Source: Pseudomonas alkylphenolica (GTDB lineage Bacteria; Pseudomonadota; Gammaproteobacteria; Pseudomonadales; Pseudomonadaceae). From it: a DNA stretch of 64,000 bases. Positions 8,396 to 17,653 of this stretch are shown one piece after another. The translations under genes and the position numbers were made by a program. The notes below the pieces were generated by a model that saw nothing but the letters and a program-made list of their open reading frames with translations, was not told where the DNA came from and did not search any database. The DNA is taken from assembly GCF_004025535.1 (NCBI RefSeq), contig NZ_QJRG01000047.1, positions 496,001 through 560,000 on the forward strand, read 5' to 3'. The stretch's first letter is position 1; each line of letters begins with the position of its first letter.

Positions 8396-10666
8396 ATGTT
8401 AAACCGCGAGCTCGAAGTCACCCTCAATCTGGCCTTCAAGGAGGCGCGCTCGAAACGTCATGAGTTCATGACCGTCGAGCACCTGCTGCTGGCACTATTG
8501 GATAATGAGGCCGCCGCGACCGTTTTGCGCGCCTGCGGCGCGAACCTCGACAAACTCAAACACGACCTGCAGGAGTTCATTGACTCCACCACGCCGTTGA
8601 TCCCCGTGCACGACGAGGATCGCGAAACCCAGCCGACCCTGGGCTTTCAGCGGGTGTTGCAGCGCGCAGTATTCCATGTCCAGAGCTCGGGCAAACGTGA
8701 AGTCACCGGCGCCAATGTACTGGTAGCGATTTTCAGCGAACAGGAAAGCCAGGCTGTGTTTCTGCTCAAGCAGCAGAGCGTGGCACGTATCGATGTGGTC
8801 AATTACATCGCCCATGGCATTTCCAAGGTGCCGGGTCATGGTGAGCACTCCGACGGTGAGCAGGACATGCAGGACGAAGAGGGTGGTGAAACCTCATCCT
8901 CGGGCAATCCGCTGGATGCCTATGCCAGCAACCTCAATGAGCAGGCCCGTCAGGGGCGCATTGATCCGCTGGTCGGGCGTGAGCTTGAGGTGGAGCGCGT
9001 AGCGCAGATCCTCGCGCGTCGGCGCAAGAACAACCCGTTGCTGGTCGGTGAGGCCGGTGTCGGTAAAACTGCCATTGCCGAAGGCTTGGCCAAGCGCATC
9101 GTCGATGGTCAGGTGCCGGACCTGCTGGCACAAAGCGTGGTCTACTCCCTGGACCTGGGCGCCTTGCTGGCCGGTACCAAGTACCGTGGTGACTTCGAGA
9201 AGCGCTTCAAGGCGTTGCTCGGCGAGCTGAAAAAACGTCCGCAGGCGATTCTGTTCATTGACGAGATTCACACCATTATCGGTGCCGGTGCTGCATCCGG
9301 CGGGGTGATGGATGCGTCCAACCTGCTCAAGCCGCTGCTGTCTTCGGGTGATATCCGTTGCATCGGCTCAACCACGTTCCAGGAATTTCGCGGGATCTTC
9401 GAGAAAGACCGTGCCCTGGCGCGACGTTTCCAGAAGGTTGATGTCAGCGAGCCGTCGGTGGAAGACACCGTGGGCATCCTGCGTGGGCTCAAGGGGCGTT
9501 TCGAGTCGCATCACAACATCGAATACAGTGATGAAGCGCTGCGTGCAGCCGCTGAGCTTGCTGCGCGCTACATCAACGATCGCCACATGCCCGACAAGGC
9601 CATCGATGTGATCGACGAGGCGGGTGCCTACCAGCGCCTGCAACCGGTCGAAATGCGCGTCAAGCGTATCGACGTGCCGCAAGTCGAAGACATTGTCGCC
9701 AAAATCGCGAGGATTCCGCCGAAGCACGTCACCAGCTCCGACAAAGAGCTGCTGCGTAACCTTGAGCGTGACCTGAAGCTGACGGTGTTTGGTCAGGATG
9801 CGGCGATCGATTCGCTGGCGACCGCCATCAAGCTGTCGCGTGCAGGGCTGAAGTCGCCCGACAAGCCGGTCGGTTCGTTCCTGTTCGCAGGGCCTACCGG
9901 TGTCGGTAAAACCGAAGCGGCACGGCAACTGGCCAAGGCGCTGGGCGTCGAACTGGTGCGTTTCGACATGTCCGAGTACATGGAGCGTCATACCGTTTCG
10001 CGTCTGATCGGTGCGCCTCCGGGCTACGTCGGTTTCGACCAGGGCGGCCTGCTCACCGAAGCGATCACCAAGCAGCCGCACTGCGTACTGCTGCTCGATG
10101 AAATCGAGAAGGCGCATCCGGAAGTCTTCAACCTGCTGCTGCAGGTGATGGACCACGGCACCCTGACCGACAACAACGGGCGCAAGGCGGACTTCCGCAA
10201 CGTCATCGTCATCATGACCACCAACGCCGGTGCTGAAACCGCTGCGCGAGCCTCGATCGGCTTCACCCAGCAGGATCACTCTTCCGACGCCATGGAAGTG
10301 ATCAAGAAGAGCTTCACGCCAGAGTTCCGCAATCGTCTGGACACCATTATCCAGTTTGGCCGCCTCAGTCACGAGACGATCAAGAGCGTGGTGGACAAGT
10401 TCCTCATCGAACTGCAGGCGCAACTGGAAGACAAGCGCGTGTTGCTTGAGGTGAGCGATGCGGCGCGTAGCTGGCTGGCAGCTGGCGGTTATGACGCAAT
10501 GATGGGCGCGCGACCTATGGCGCGGTTGATCCAGGACAAGATCAAGCGGCCTCTGGCTGAAGAGATCCTGTTTGGTGAGTTGGCCGAGCACGGCGGTGTG
10601 GTGCACATCGACATCCGCGATGGCGAGCTGGTATTCGAGTTCGAGACCACCGCTGAAATGGCCTGA
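8396..10666 (+). CDS. clpA: ClpA, ATPase subunit of ClpAP protease
   Basis: 756 aa Hsp100 unfoldase. The Clp_N repeats (about residues 1-145) bind ClpS, followed by an acidic linker (DGEQDMQDEEGGE). AAA module 1 has Walker A GEAGVGKTAIAEGL (about 217) and Walker B FIDEIHTI. AAA module 2 has GPTGVGKTEAARQL (about 499) and LLDEIEKAH. The start is MLNRELEVTLN with GAGGTGAAG upstream. Forms an operon with clpS. A shared terminator follows. Partner ClpP is not in this window. Confidence 0.97.
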   Translation: MLNRELEVTLNLAFKEARSKRHEFMTVEHLLLALLDNEAAATVLRACGANLDKLKHDLQEFIDSTTPLIPVHDEDRETQPTLGFQRVLQRAVFHVQSSGKREVTGANVLVAIFSEQESQAVFLLKQQSVARIDVVNYIAHGISKVPGHGEHSDGEQDMQDEEGGETSSSGNPLDAYASNLNEQARQGRIDPLVGRELEVERVAQILARRRKNNPLLVGEAGVGKTAIAEGLAKRIVDGQVPDLLAQSVVYSLDLGALLAGTKYRGDFEKRFKALLGELKKRPQAILFIDEIHTIIGAGAASGGVMDASNLLKPLLSSGDIRCIGSTTFQEFRGIFEKDRALARRFQKVDVSEPSVEDTVGILRGLKGRFESHHNIEYSDEALRAAAELAARYINDRHMPDKAIDVIDEAGAYQRLQPVEMRVKRIDVPQVEDIVAKIARIPPKHVTSSDKELLRNLERDLKLTVFGQDAAIDSLATAIKLSRAGLKSPDKPVGSFLFAGPTGVGKTEAARQLAKALGVELVRFDMSEYMERHTVSRLIGAPPGYVGFDQGGLLTEAITKQPHCVLLLDEIEKAHPEVFNLLLQVMDHGTLTDNNGRKADFRNVIVIMTTNAGAETAARASIGFTQQDHSSDAMEVIKKSFTPEFRNRLDTIIQFGRLSHETIKSVVDKFLIELQAQLEDKRVLLEVSDAARSWLAAGGYDAMMGARPMARLIQDKIKRPLAEEILFGELAEHGGVVHIDIRDGELVFEFETTAEMA

Positions 10667-10715
10667 CGTCCTGAGGGGGCGGATAACTCCGCCCCTGACA
10701 GGTGTCTGGATGAAG

Positions 10716-10755
10716 CAACAAAAACGCCCGGCATATAGCCGGGCGTTTTTGTTGG
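10716..10755. terminator. bidirectional terminator between clpA and infA
   Basis: Near-perfect symmetric hairpin AACAAAAACGCCCGG / CCGGGCGTTTTTGTT. T-runs on both strands let it end clpA from the left and infA from the right. Confidence 0.9.
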
Positions 10756-10761
10756 TGTCGC

Positions 10762-10980
10762 TTAGCGGGCGCGGTAGGTGATGCGCCCCTTGCTCAGGTC
10801 ATAAGGCGTCAGTTCGACGCGGACCTTGTCACCGGTCAGAATACGAATGTAGTTCTTGCGCATTTTTCCAGAGATATGCGCGGTAACGACGTGCCCATTT
10901 TCCAACTCCACACGGAACATGGTGTTGGGCAGGGTGTCGACGACAGTGCCTTCCATTTCGAAGCTGTCTTCTTTCGACAT
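10762..10980 (-). CDS. infA: translation initiation factor IF-1
   Basis: 72 aa S1-fold protein: [18 protein letters not shown], then [15 protein letters not shown] and a basic end KGRITYRAR, all canonical. Binds the 30S A site during initiation. It lies downstream of bpt and aat on the same strand, a linkage also seen in E. coli (infA-aat). Confidence 0.97.
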
Positions 10981-11084
10981 GCAGTAAAGCCCTCGGTGTC
11001 CAGTTAATGGCCCGGTGCACGACTGCGCCAGGCAAAAAAAGTGGCGTGCATTGTGCCCGAAAAATGGGCTTTAAGCCAATGATT

Positions 11085-11792
11085 TCAATTGAGTGTTACC
11101 CAGCGCTGATTGATCAGGAGCTCGATCGGGCGGTACTGGGTCTTGTAGTTCATTTTTTTGCAGTTTTTGATCCAGTAGCCGAGGTACACCGCGTCCAGGC
11201 CCTGGCGCAAGGCTTCGGTGATCTGCCAAAGGATGGCAAAGCGCCCGAGGCTGCGCCGCTCTTCGTCGGGGTCGTAGAAGGTATAAACCGCCGAAAGGCC
11301 ATTGGGCAGCAGATCGGTGACCGCCACGGCGACCAGGCGCTCGCCCAGGCGGAACTCGTAGAAGCGTGAAAACGGCAGGTCGCGAACCAGAAAGGTGGCG
11401 AACTGGTCGCGACTCGGGGGGTACATGTCGCCATCGGCATGGCGCTGCTCGATGTAGCGCCGGTACAGGTCGAAGTATTCTTCCTTGAAGCTCGGGCGCG
11501 CAGCGCTGACCGTCAGGTCGGCATTGCGTTTGAGAATACGTTTTTGCTGGCGGTTGGGTAGAAAGCGCGCAGCCGGTATCCGCGCCGGCACGCAGGCATT
11601 GCAGTTCTGGCAGTGCGGGCGATACAGGTGGTCACCGCTACGCCGAAAACCCATCTCCGACAGGTCTGCATAGACATTCACATCCATCGGCTGGCTCGGA
11701 TCGAGAAACAGCGTGGTGGCCTGTTCGTCTGGCAGGTAGCTGCAGGAATGGGGTTGAGTGGCATAAAACTTCAACCGCGCCAACTCTGTCAT
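11085..11792 (-). CDS. bpt: aspartate/glutamate leucyltransferase Bpt (Ate1-like)
   Basis: 235 aa from the ATG at 11790-11792 (MTELARLKFY). Adds Leu from Leu-tRNA to N-terminal Asp or Glu, making ClpS-recognised N-degrons. The N-terminal cysteine cluster (PHCQNCNACVP) and the GNAT-like C-terminal half (YLGYWIKNCKKMNYKTQYRP) are diagnostic. It sits between infA and aat, forming an N-degron-writing block opposite clpS-clpA. Confidence 0.95.
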   Translation of the reverse strand: MTELARLKFYATQPHSCSYLPDEQATTLFLDPSQPMDVNVYADLSEMGFRRSGDHLYRPHCQNCNACVPARIPAARFLPNRQQKRILKRNADLTVSAARPSFKEEYFDLYRRYIEQRHADGDMYPPSRDQFATFLVRDLPFSRFYEFRLGERLVAVAVTDLLPNGLSAVYTFYDPDEERRSLGRFAILWQITEALRQGLDAVYLGYWIKNCKKMNYKTQYRPIELLINQRWVTLN

Positions 11793-11849
11793 GATCAACC
11801 CCTCGGGAGGTGCTTTAGATTTAAGTGTAAGCCAGCTGGAAAAACTCGC

Positions 11850-12530
11850 CTAGCAAACCCAGGTGGCGCTATTGGGTTGATCCAGGTAACGCTGCAGATA
11901 ATCAGCAAAGGTGGCCCGGGCAATCGCCCGGGCCCCGAGGCTGTGCAGGTGATCGGTCGGCATTTGGCAGTCGATCAGCACGAACCCGGCCTGCTGCAGG
12001 TGCTCAACCAGCGCCACAAAGCCGACCTTGGAGGCATTGTCGGCGCGGCTGAACATCGATTCGCCGAAAAACAACCGGCCCATGGCTAGCCCGTAGAGGC
12101 CGCCGACCAGTTCGTCGTTCTGGCGCACCTCGACTGAATGGGCAAAGCCCTGCTGGTGCAGCTTGAGGTAGGCGGCCTGCATGCTGTCGGTGATCCAGGT
12201 GCCGTCGGCGTAGTCACGGGGTGCGGCGCAGGCCTGGATCACGGCGGCAAAGTCCTGGTCGAAGCTGACCTGGTAATGGCCCTGGCGGATGAACTTGCGC
12301 AGCGAACGCGACACATGCAGCTCATCGGGAAACAGCACGGTGCGCGGGTCGGGCGACCACCAGAGGATCGGCTGGCCGTCCTGATACCAGGGGAAGCAGC
12401 CGTGGCGGTAGGCCTGCACCAGGCGCTCGGCGCTCAGGTCGCCGCCTGCGGCAAGCAGGCCGTTGGGATCGCGCATGGCTTTGTCCAGCGCAGGGAACGT
12501 CAGGGAGTCGCGGCTCAACCAGGTCAGCAT
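11850..12530 (-). CDS. aat: leucyl/phenylalanyl-tRNA-protein transferase
   Basis: 226 aa from the ATG at 12528-12530 (MLTWLSRDSLTFP). Transfers Leu or Phe to N-terminal Lys/Arg. Family motifs seen: GLLAAGGDLS, HGCFPWY, ILWWSPDPR, GTWI, GLYGLAMGRLFFGESMFS. Normal length. It is the first gene of the aat-bpt-infA strand. It is divergent from ftsK across a 292-base gap. Confidence 0.95.
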   Translation of the reverse strand: MLTWLSRDSLTFPALDKAMRDPNGLLAAGGDLSAERLVQAYRHGCFPWYQDGQPILWWSPDPRTVLFPDELHVSRSLRKFIRQGHYQVSFDQDFAAVIQACAAPRDYADGTWITDSMQAAYLKLHQQGFAHSVEVRQNDELVGGLYGLAMGRLFFGESMFSRADNASKVGFVALVEHLQQAGFVLIDCQMPTDHLHSLGARAIARATFADYLQRYLDQPNSATWVC

Positions 12531-12822
12531 TGTCATTCTGTGATGGAGAAGGGCAGGGCACCCAGCATCGCTCCATTCCAGGGCCTTAGCAACTTGCTTG
12601 GGGCTTTGTTGTCACACTTGCGTAAAAACCCCGCATAAGCCTTTGTCACAAAAGAGAATGCGTGCTCAAATTGCGATATAGGAAATTGGCCCCCGTTTAC
12701 GCGTGTTTCTGGCGTGCCGCCATGGCGGTAGGCGGGCAGTAATGTTAAAAGTAATGGTTTGTTGACTGTTCAAATAGGTCAATCACTGTTGGACGCGCAT
12801 TGAGCGCAGGAATAGACGCGTT
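12531..12822. promoter_or_regulatory. divergent aat/ftsK intergenic region
   Basis: 292 bases with no gene seen. It must carry the promoters of both flanking genes. The right half is AT-richer. I cannot fix -35/-10 boxes with confidence. Confidence 0.4.
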
Positions 12823-15234
12823 TTGAAGAAATCCACCGCTACACCGAATCCCTTGCCTGTGCCGCAGTGGCGCCAGCAGCTGCATTATCGCCTCAAGGAA
12901 GGCGCGCTGATCGCCATGGGGGCGCTGTGCCTGTACTTGTGGATGGCCCTGCTGACCTATGACCAGGCCGACCCGGGCTTCAGCCACACCAGCAACGTCG
13001 AACAGGTGCAGAATGCGGCCGGGCGTGCCGGTGCCTATTTCGCCGATGTGCTGTTCATGGTGCTGGGCTACTTCGCCTACATCTTCCCGCTGTTGCTGGC
13101 GATCAAGACCTGGCAGATCTTCCGCGAGCGTCACCAGCCGTGGCAGTGGAGCGGCTGGTTGTTCTCCTGGCGCCTGATCGGCCTGGTGTTCCTGGTGCTA
13201 TCCGGTGCCGCGCTGGCCCATATCCATTTCCATTCCGCCTCCAGCCTGCCGGCGTCGGCGGGCGGTGCGCTGGGCGAAAGCCTGGGCGACCTGGCCAAGA
13301 ACGCGCTGAACGTGCAGGGCAGTACCCTGATGTTCATTGCCCTGTTCCTGTTTGGCCTGACGGTGTTTACCGACCTGTCGTGGTTCAAGGTCATGGATGT
13401 GACGGGCAAGATCACCCTCGACCTGTTCGAGCTGTTCCAGGGCGCGGCCAATCGCTGGTGGGCGGCGCGCAACGAGCGCAAGCGCCTGGTGGCGCAACTT
13501 CGCGAGGTCGATGACCAGGTCCAGGAGGTCGTCGCACCGGTGGTGTCCGATCGCCGCGAGCAGGCCAAGGCCAAGGAACGCATCATCGAGCGTGACCAGG
13601 CCCTGACCAAGCATGTGGCCGAGCGCGCGCAGCAGCCTGCGCCGGTGATCATGCCGGCCCCGGCCAAAGCACCTGAGCCGAGCAAGCGCGTACAGAAGGA
13701 AAAGCAGGCACCGCTGTTTGTCGACAGTGCCATCGAAGGCACCCTGCCGCCGATCTCGATCCTCGACCCTGCCGAGAAAAAGCAGGTCAATTACTCGCCC
13801 GAGTCGTTGGCCGGTGTCGGTCACCTGCTGGAAATCAAGCTCAAGGAGTTTGGTGTTGAAGTCTCGGTAGACTCCATCCACCCGGGCCCGGTGATCACCC
13901 GTTACGAAATCCAGCCGGCCGCAGGCGTCAAGGTCAGCCGCATCGCCAACCTGGCCAAGGACCTTGCCCGTTCGCTGGCAGTGACCAGCGTGCGCGTGGT
14001 TGAAGTGATTCCCGGCAAGACTACCGTCGGTATCGAGATTCCCAACGAAGACCGGCAGATCGTGCGCTTCTCCGAAGTGCTGTCGTCGCCGCAATACGAC
14101 GAAGCCAAGTCGCCAGTCACCATGGCCCTGGGGCACGACATCGGCGGCAAGCCGGTGATCACCGACCTGGCGAAGATGCCGCACCTGCTGGTAGCCGGTA
14201 CCACCGGTTCCGGTAAGTCGGTGGGCGTTAACGCCATGATCCTCTCGATCCTGTTCAAGTCGGGCCCGGAAGACGCCAAGCTGATCATGATCGACCCGAA
14301 AATGCTTGAACTGTCGATCTACGAAGGCATTCCGCACCTGCTTTGCCCGGTGGTCACCGACATGAAGGACGCCGCCAACGCCCTGCGCTGGAGCGTGGCC
14401 GAGATGGAGCGGCGCTACAAGCTGATGGCGGCCATGGGTGTGCGTAACCTGGCGGGCTTCAACCGCAAGGTCAAAGACGCCGAGGAAGCGGGCGAGCCGA
14501 TCTACGACCCGATGTTCAAGCGCGAAAGCATGGACGACGTGCCGCCGCTGCTGAAAACCCTGCCGACCATCGTGGTGGTGGTCGACGAATTCGCCGACAT
14601 GATGATGATCGTCGGCAAGAAGGTCGAAGAGCTGATCGCCCGTATTGCCCAGAAGGCCCGTGCCGCCGGTATCCACCTGATTCTCGCCACCCAGCGGCCT
14701 TCGGTGGACGTCATCACCGGCCTGATCAAGGCCAACATCCCGACCCGGATGGCCTTCCAGGTATCGAGCAAGATCGACTCGCGGACCATCATCGACCAGG
14801 GTGGCGCCGAACAGTTGCTCGGCCACGGTGACATGCTCTACATGCCGCCAGGTACCAGCCTGCCGATTCGTGTTCACGGTGCCTTCGTTTCCGATGACGA
14901 GGTTCACCGTGTGGTCGAGGCGTGGAAGCAGCGTGGCGCGCCGGACTACAACGACGACATCCTCAACGGCGTCGAAGAAGCCGGTAGCGGCTTTGAAGGC
15001 GGTGGCGGCGGTGGTGACGGCGATGATGCCGAAACCGACGCGCTGTACGATGAAGCCGTACAATTCGTTCTGGAAAGCCGCCGTGCTTCCATCTCTGCCG
15101 TGCAGCGCAAGCTGAAAATCGGCTACAACCGCGCCGCGCGGATGATCGAGGCGATGGAGATGGCCGGTGTGGTCACCGCCATGAACACCAACGGCTCGCG
15201 CGAAGTGATTGCCCCCGGGCCGTCCCGCGACTGA
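12823..15234 (+). CDS. ftsK: DNA translocase FtsK
   Basis: 803 aa from a TTG at 12823 (KKSTATPNPLP follows). Divisome protein that pumps DNA and activates XerCD at dif. About four hydrophobic segments in residues 25-190 anchor it. A charged linker follows, then the RecA-like motor with Walker A AGTTGSGKSVGVN (about 457) and Walker B IVVVVDEFADMMM. The C-terminal gamma winged helix (AISAVQRKLKIGYNRAAR-type text) reads KOPS. Shorter linker than E. coli FtsK, normal for pseudomonads. lolA follows. Confidence 0.96.
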   Translation: MKKSTATPNPLPVPQWRQQLHYRLKEGALIAMGALCLYLWMALLTYDQADPGFSHTSNVEQVQNAAGRAGAYFADVLFMVLGYFAYIFPLLLAIKTWQIFRERHQPWQWSGWLFSWRLIGLVFLVLSGAALAHIHFHSASSLPASAGGALGESLGDLAKNALNVQGSTLMFIALFLFGLTVFTDLSWFKVMDVTGKITLDLFELFQGAANRWWAARNERKRLVAQLREVDDQVQEVVAPVVSDRREQAKAKERIIERDQALTKHVAERAQQPAPVIMPAPAKAPEPSKRVQKEKQAPLFVDSAIEGTLPPISILDPAEKKQVNYSPESLAGVGHLLEIKLKEFGVEVSVDSIHPGPVITRYEIQPAAGVKVSRIANLAKDLARSLAVTSVRVVEVIPGKTTVGIEIPNEDRQIVRFSEVLSSPQYDEAKSPVTMALGHDIGGKPVITDLAKMPHLLVAGTTGSGKSVGVNAMILSILFKSGPEDAKLIMIDPKMLELSIYEGIPHLLCPVVTDMKDAANALRWSVAEMERRYKLMAAMGVRNLAGFNRKVKDAEEAGEPIYDPMFKRESMDDVPPLLKTLPTIVVVVDEFADMMMIVGKKVEELIARIAQKARAAGIHLILATQRPSVDVITGLIKANIPTRMAFQVSSKIDSRTIIDQGGAEQLLGHGDMLYMPPGTSLPIRVHGAFVSDDEVHRVVEAWKQRGAPDYNDDILNGVEEAGSGFEGGGGGGDGDDAETDALYDEAVQFVLESRRASISAVQRKLKIGYNRAARMIEAMEMAGVVTAMNTNGSREVIAPGPSRD

Positions 15235-15246
15235 TGAACCACCCAG

Positions 15247-15270
15247 CCTGTGGCCCCTGACGGCCACAGG
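15247..15270. other. hairpin between ftsK and lolA
   Basis: Perfect 9-bp stem CCTGTGGCC / GGCCACAGG with a 6-base loop, 12 bases after the ftsK stop. No T-tract, so it may attenuate or protect RNA rather than terminate. Confidence 0.5.
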
Positions 15271-15297
15271 CCCATTCATACTGCAACGAGGATTGCC

Positions 15298-15921
15298 ATG
15301 CGCCTGATTCGCATGATGTTGGTTTCCGCTTTGGCCCTGTCCAGCGCGTCGGTATTCGCTGGCGAGCAGGATGTGGCGCGCTTGACCCAGTTGCTGGAAA
15401 AGTCCCGGACCATCGAAGCGCGCTTCTCGCAGCTGACCCTGGACGCCAGCGGCACCAGCCTGCAGGAAACCGCAGGGCAGATGTCGGTACAGCGCCCGGG
15501 CCTGTTCTACTGGCACACTGATGCGCCGCAAGAGCAGGTGGTGGTGTCGGACGGCAAGACGGTCACCCTGTGGGACCCGGACCTGGAACAGGCGACCATC
15601 AAGAAGCTCGACCAGCGCCTGACCGAAACCCCGGCACTGCTGCTGTCCGGTGACGTATCGAAGATCAGCCAGAGCTTCGACATCACCTCCAAGGAGCAGG
15701 GCGATGTCATGGACTTCACCCTCAAGCCGAAAACCAAAGACACGCTGTTCGACTCGTTGCGTCTATCGTTCCGTAAAGGTCTGGTCAATGACATGCAACT
15801 GATCGATAGCGTCGGTCAGCGTACTAACATTCTGTTCACCGGGGTGAAAGCCAACGAGGCCATTCCGGCGAGCAAATTCAAGTTTGATATCCCCAAAGGC
15901 GCGGATGTCATTTCCGAGTAA
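15298..15921 (+). CDS. lolA: outer-membrane lipoprotein carrier LolA
   Basis: 207 aa periplasmic chaperone that carries lipoproteins from LolCDE to LolB. Start at the ATG 15298 (MRLIRMMLVSALALS) behind AACGAGGA. The signal peptide probably ends at VFAG-EQ, near residue 21. The mature part has the LolA pattern RFSQLTLDASG, RPGLFYWHTDAP and LRLSFRKG. The ftsK-lolA-rarA order is conserved in gamma-proteobacteria. Confidence 0.95.
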   Translation: MRLIRMMLVSALALSSASVFAGEQDVARLTQLLEKSRTIEARFSQLTLDASGTSLQETAGQMSVQRPGLFYWHTDAPQEQVVVSDGKTVTLWDPDLEQATIKKLDQRLTETPALLLSGDVSKISQSFDITSKEQGDVMDFTLKPKTKDTLFDSLRLSFRKGLVNDMQLIDSVGQRTNILFTGVKANEAIPASKFKFDIPKGADVISE

Positions 15922-15939
15922 GAGGTTGTAACGCCGTCC

Positions 15940-17265
15940 ATGGACCTGTTTCGTAGTGACCCCGTAGCCCAGCCCCTGGCCGCGCGTCTGCGCCCGGCCA
16001 ACCTGGACGAGTACGTTGGCCAGGAGCACCTGCTGGCCCGCGGCAAGCCGCTGCGCGAGGCACTGGAAGCGGGCGCACTGCACTCGATGATCTTCTGGGG
16101 CCCGCCCGGGGTTGGCAAGACCACCTTGGCGCGGCTGCTGGCGCAGTTCTGTGATGCCCACTTCGAGACCGTTTCGGCGGTGCTGGCCGGGGTCAAGGAA
16201 ATCCGCCACGCGGTGGAGATCGCCAAGCAACAGGCCGGTCAATACGGGCGGCGCACCATCCTGTTCGTCGACGAAGTGCACCGCTTCAACAAGTCGCAAC
16301 AGGACGCCTTCCTGCCATACGTCGAGGACGGCACGCTGATCTTCATCGGTGCCACCACTGAAAACCCCTCGTTCGAGCTGAACAACGCGCTGCTGTCGCG
16401 GGCGCGGGTGTATGTGCTGAAAAGCCTCGACGAAGCGGCGCTGCGCAAGCTGGTCAACCGCGCCCTCACCGAAGAGCGCGGCCTGGGCAAGCGCCAGCTG
16501 CGCGTCGGCGACGAAGCCTTCCAGATGCTTATGGCCGCCGCTGACGGCGATGGCCGGCGTATGCTCAACTTCCTCGAAAACGCCTCGGATCTGGCTGAAG
16601 ACGGCGGCGAGATCGCTGTCGAGCTGCTGCAGAGCCTGCTCGGGGACAGCCGTCGCCGCTTCGACAAGGGCGGCGAAGCCTTCTACGACCAGATCTCGGC
16701 ACTGCACAAGTCGGTGCGCGGTTCCAATCCCGATGGTGCGCTGTACTGGTTTGCGCGCATGCTCGACGGCGGCTGTGACCCGTTGTACATCGCCCGGCGC
16801 GTAGTGCGCATGGCCAGCGAAGACATCGGTAACGCCGACCCGCGCGCCCTCAGCCTGTGCCTGGCGGCGTGGGACGTGCAGGAGCGCCTGGGCAGCCCCG
16901 AAGGCGAGCTGGCGGTGGCCCAGGCCATTACCTACCTGGCCTGCGCACCGAAAAGCAACGCGGTGTACATGGGCTTCAAGACTGCCCTGCGCGAAGCCGG
17001 CGAGCACGGTTCGCTGGAAGTCCCGCTGCACCTGCGCAACGCCCCGACCAAGCTGATGAAGCAACTGGGGTATGGCGACGAATACCGCTACGCTCATGAT
17101 GAGCCGGATGCCTATGCTGCCGGCGAAGATTACTTCCCCGACAACCTTGAGCCGCGCCACTACTATCAACCGGTGCCGCGCGGCCTGGAGCTGAAGATCG
17201 GCGAGAAGCTCAAGCACCTGGCCGAACTCGACCGCAACAGCCCGCGGCAACGGAGAAAACCATGA
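15940..17265 (+). CDS. rarA: replication-associated recombination protein RarA (MgsA)
   Basis: 441 aa AAA+ clamp-loader-like ATPase acting at stalled forks. N terminus MDLFRSDPVAQPLAARLRP, LDEYVGQEHLL, Walker A WGPPGVGKTTLARLL (about 55), Walker B ILFVDEVHRFN, sensor GATTENPSFELN. The C-terminal tetramerisation region includes HKSVRGSNPDGALYW. Its stop overlaps the crcB start (ATGA), implying coupled translation. Confidence 0.96.
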   Translation: MDLFRSDPVAQPLAARLRPANLDEYVGQEHLLARGKPLREALEAGALHSMIFWGPPGVGKTTLARLLAQFCDAHFETVSAVLAGVKEIRHAVEIAKQQAGQYGRRTILFVDEVHRFNKSQQDAFLPYVEDGTLIFIGATTENPSFELNNALLSRARVYVLKSLDEAALRKLVNRALTEERGLGKRQLRVGDEAFQMLMAAADGDGRRMLNFLENASDLAEDGGEIAVELLQSLLGDSRRRFDKGGEAFYDQISALHKSVRGSNPDGALYWFARMLDGGCDPLYIARRVVRMASEDIGNADPRALSLCLAAWDVQERLGSPEGELAVAQAITYLACAPKSNAVYMGFKTALREAGEHGSLEVPLHLRNAPTKLMKQLGYGDEYRYAHDEPDAYAAGEDYFPDNLEPRHYYQPVPRGLELKIGEKLKHLAELDRNSPRQRRKP

Positions 17266-17636
17266 TTGCCGTGATCGCCGCCGTCAGCGCGGGAGGCATT
17301 GCCGGCACCTTGTTGCGCTTTGCCACGGCCAATTGGGTCAACGCCCACTGGCCACGCCACTTCTATCTCGGTACGCTGGCGGTCAATCTGATTGGCTGCC
17401 TGCTGATCGGCCTGCTCTACGGGTTGTTTCTGCATCGCCCGCTGGTGCCGGTCGAGCTGCGCGCGGGCCTGATCGTCGGGTTTCTCGGCGGTCTGACGAC
17501 ATTTTCATCCTTTTCACTGGATACCGTGCGCCTGCTCGAAAGCGGGCAGGCGCCGCTGGCGTTCGGCTATGCCGGCATCAGCGTATTTGGCGGGCTGCTC
17601 GCAACCTGGGCCGGCCTGTCTTTGACCAAATTCTGA
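17262..17636 (+). CDS. crcB: fluoride channel CrcB/Fluc
   Basis: 124 aa, four hydrophobic helices; exports fluoride as a dual-topology dimer. Seen: GGIAGTLLRF, TLAVNLIGCLLIGL (pore Asn), and GFLGGLTTFSSFSLDTVRL with the polar track and sodium-site motif. It starts within the rarA stop. No fluoride riboswitch is visible, as the start lies inside rarA. Confidence 0.93.
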   Translation: MIAVIAAVSAGGIAGTLLRFATANWVNAHWPRHFYLGTLAVNLIGCLLIGLLYGLFLHRPLVPVELRAGLIVGFLGGLTTFSSFSLDTVRLLESGQAPLAFGYAGISVFGGLLATWAGLSLTKF

Positions 17637-17653
17637 ACCAACGAGAGAACGAC

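Noticed and set aside
13198..15531. 777-codon minus-strand open frame
   Set aside because: Antisense of ftsK; His/Asp/Val-rich text typical of high-GC shadows.
15763..17250. 495-codon minus-strand open frame
   Set aside because: Antisense of rarA, which has all AAA+ motifs.
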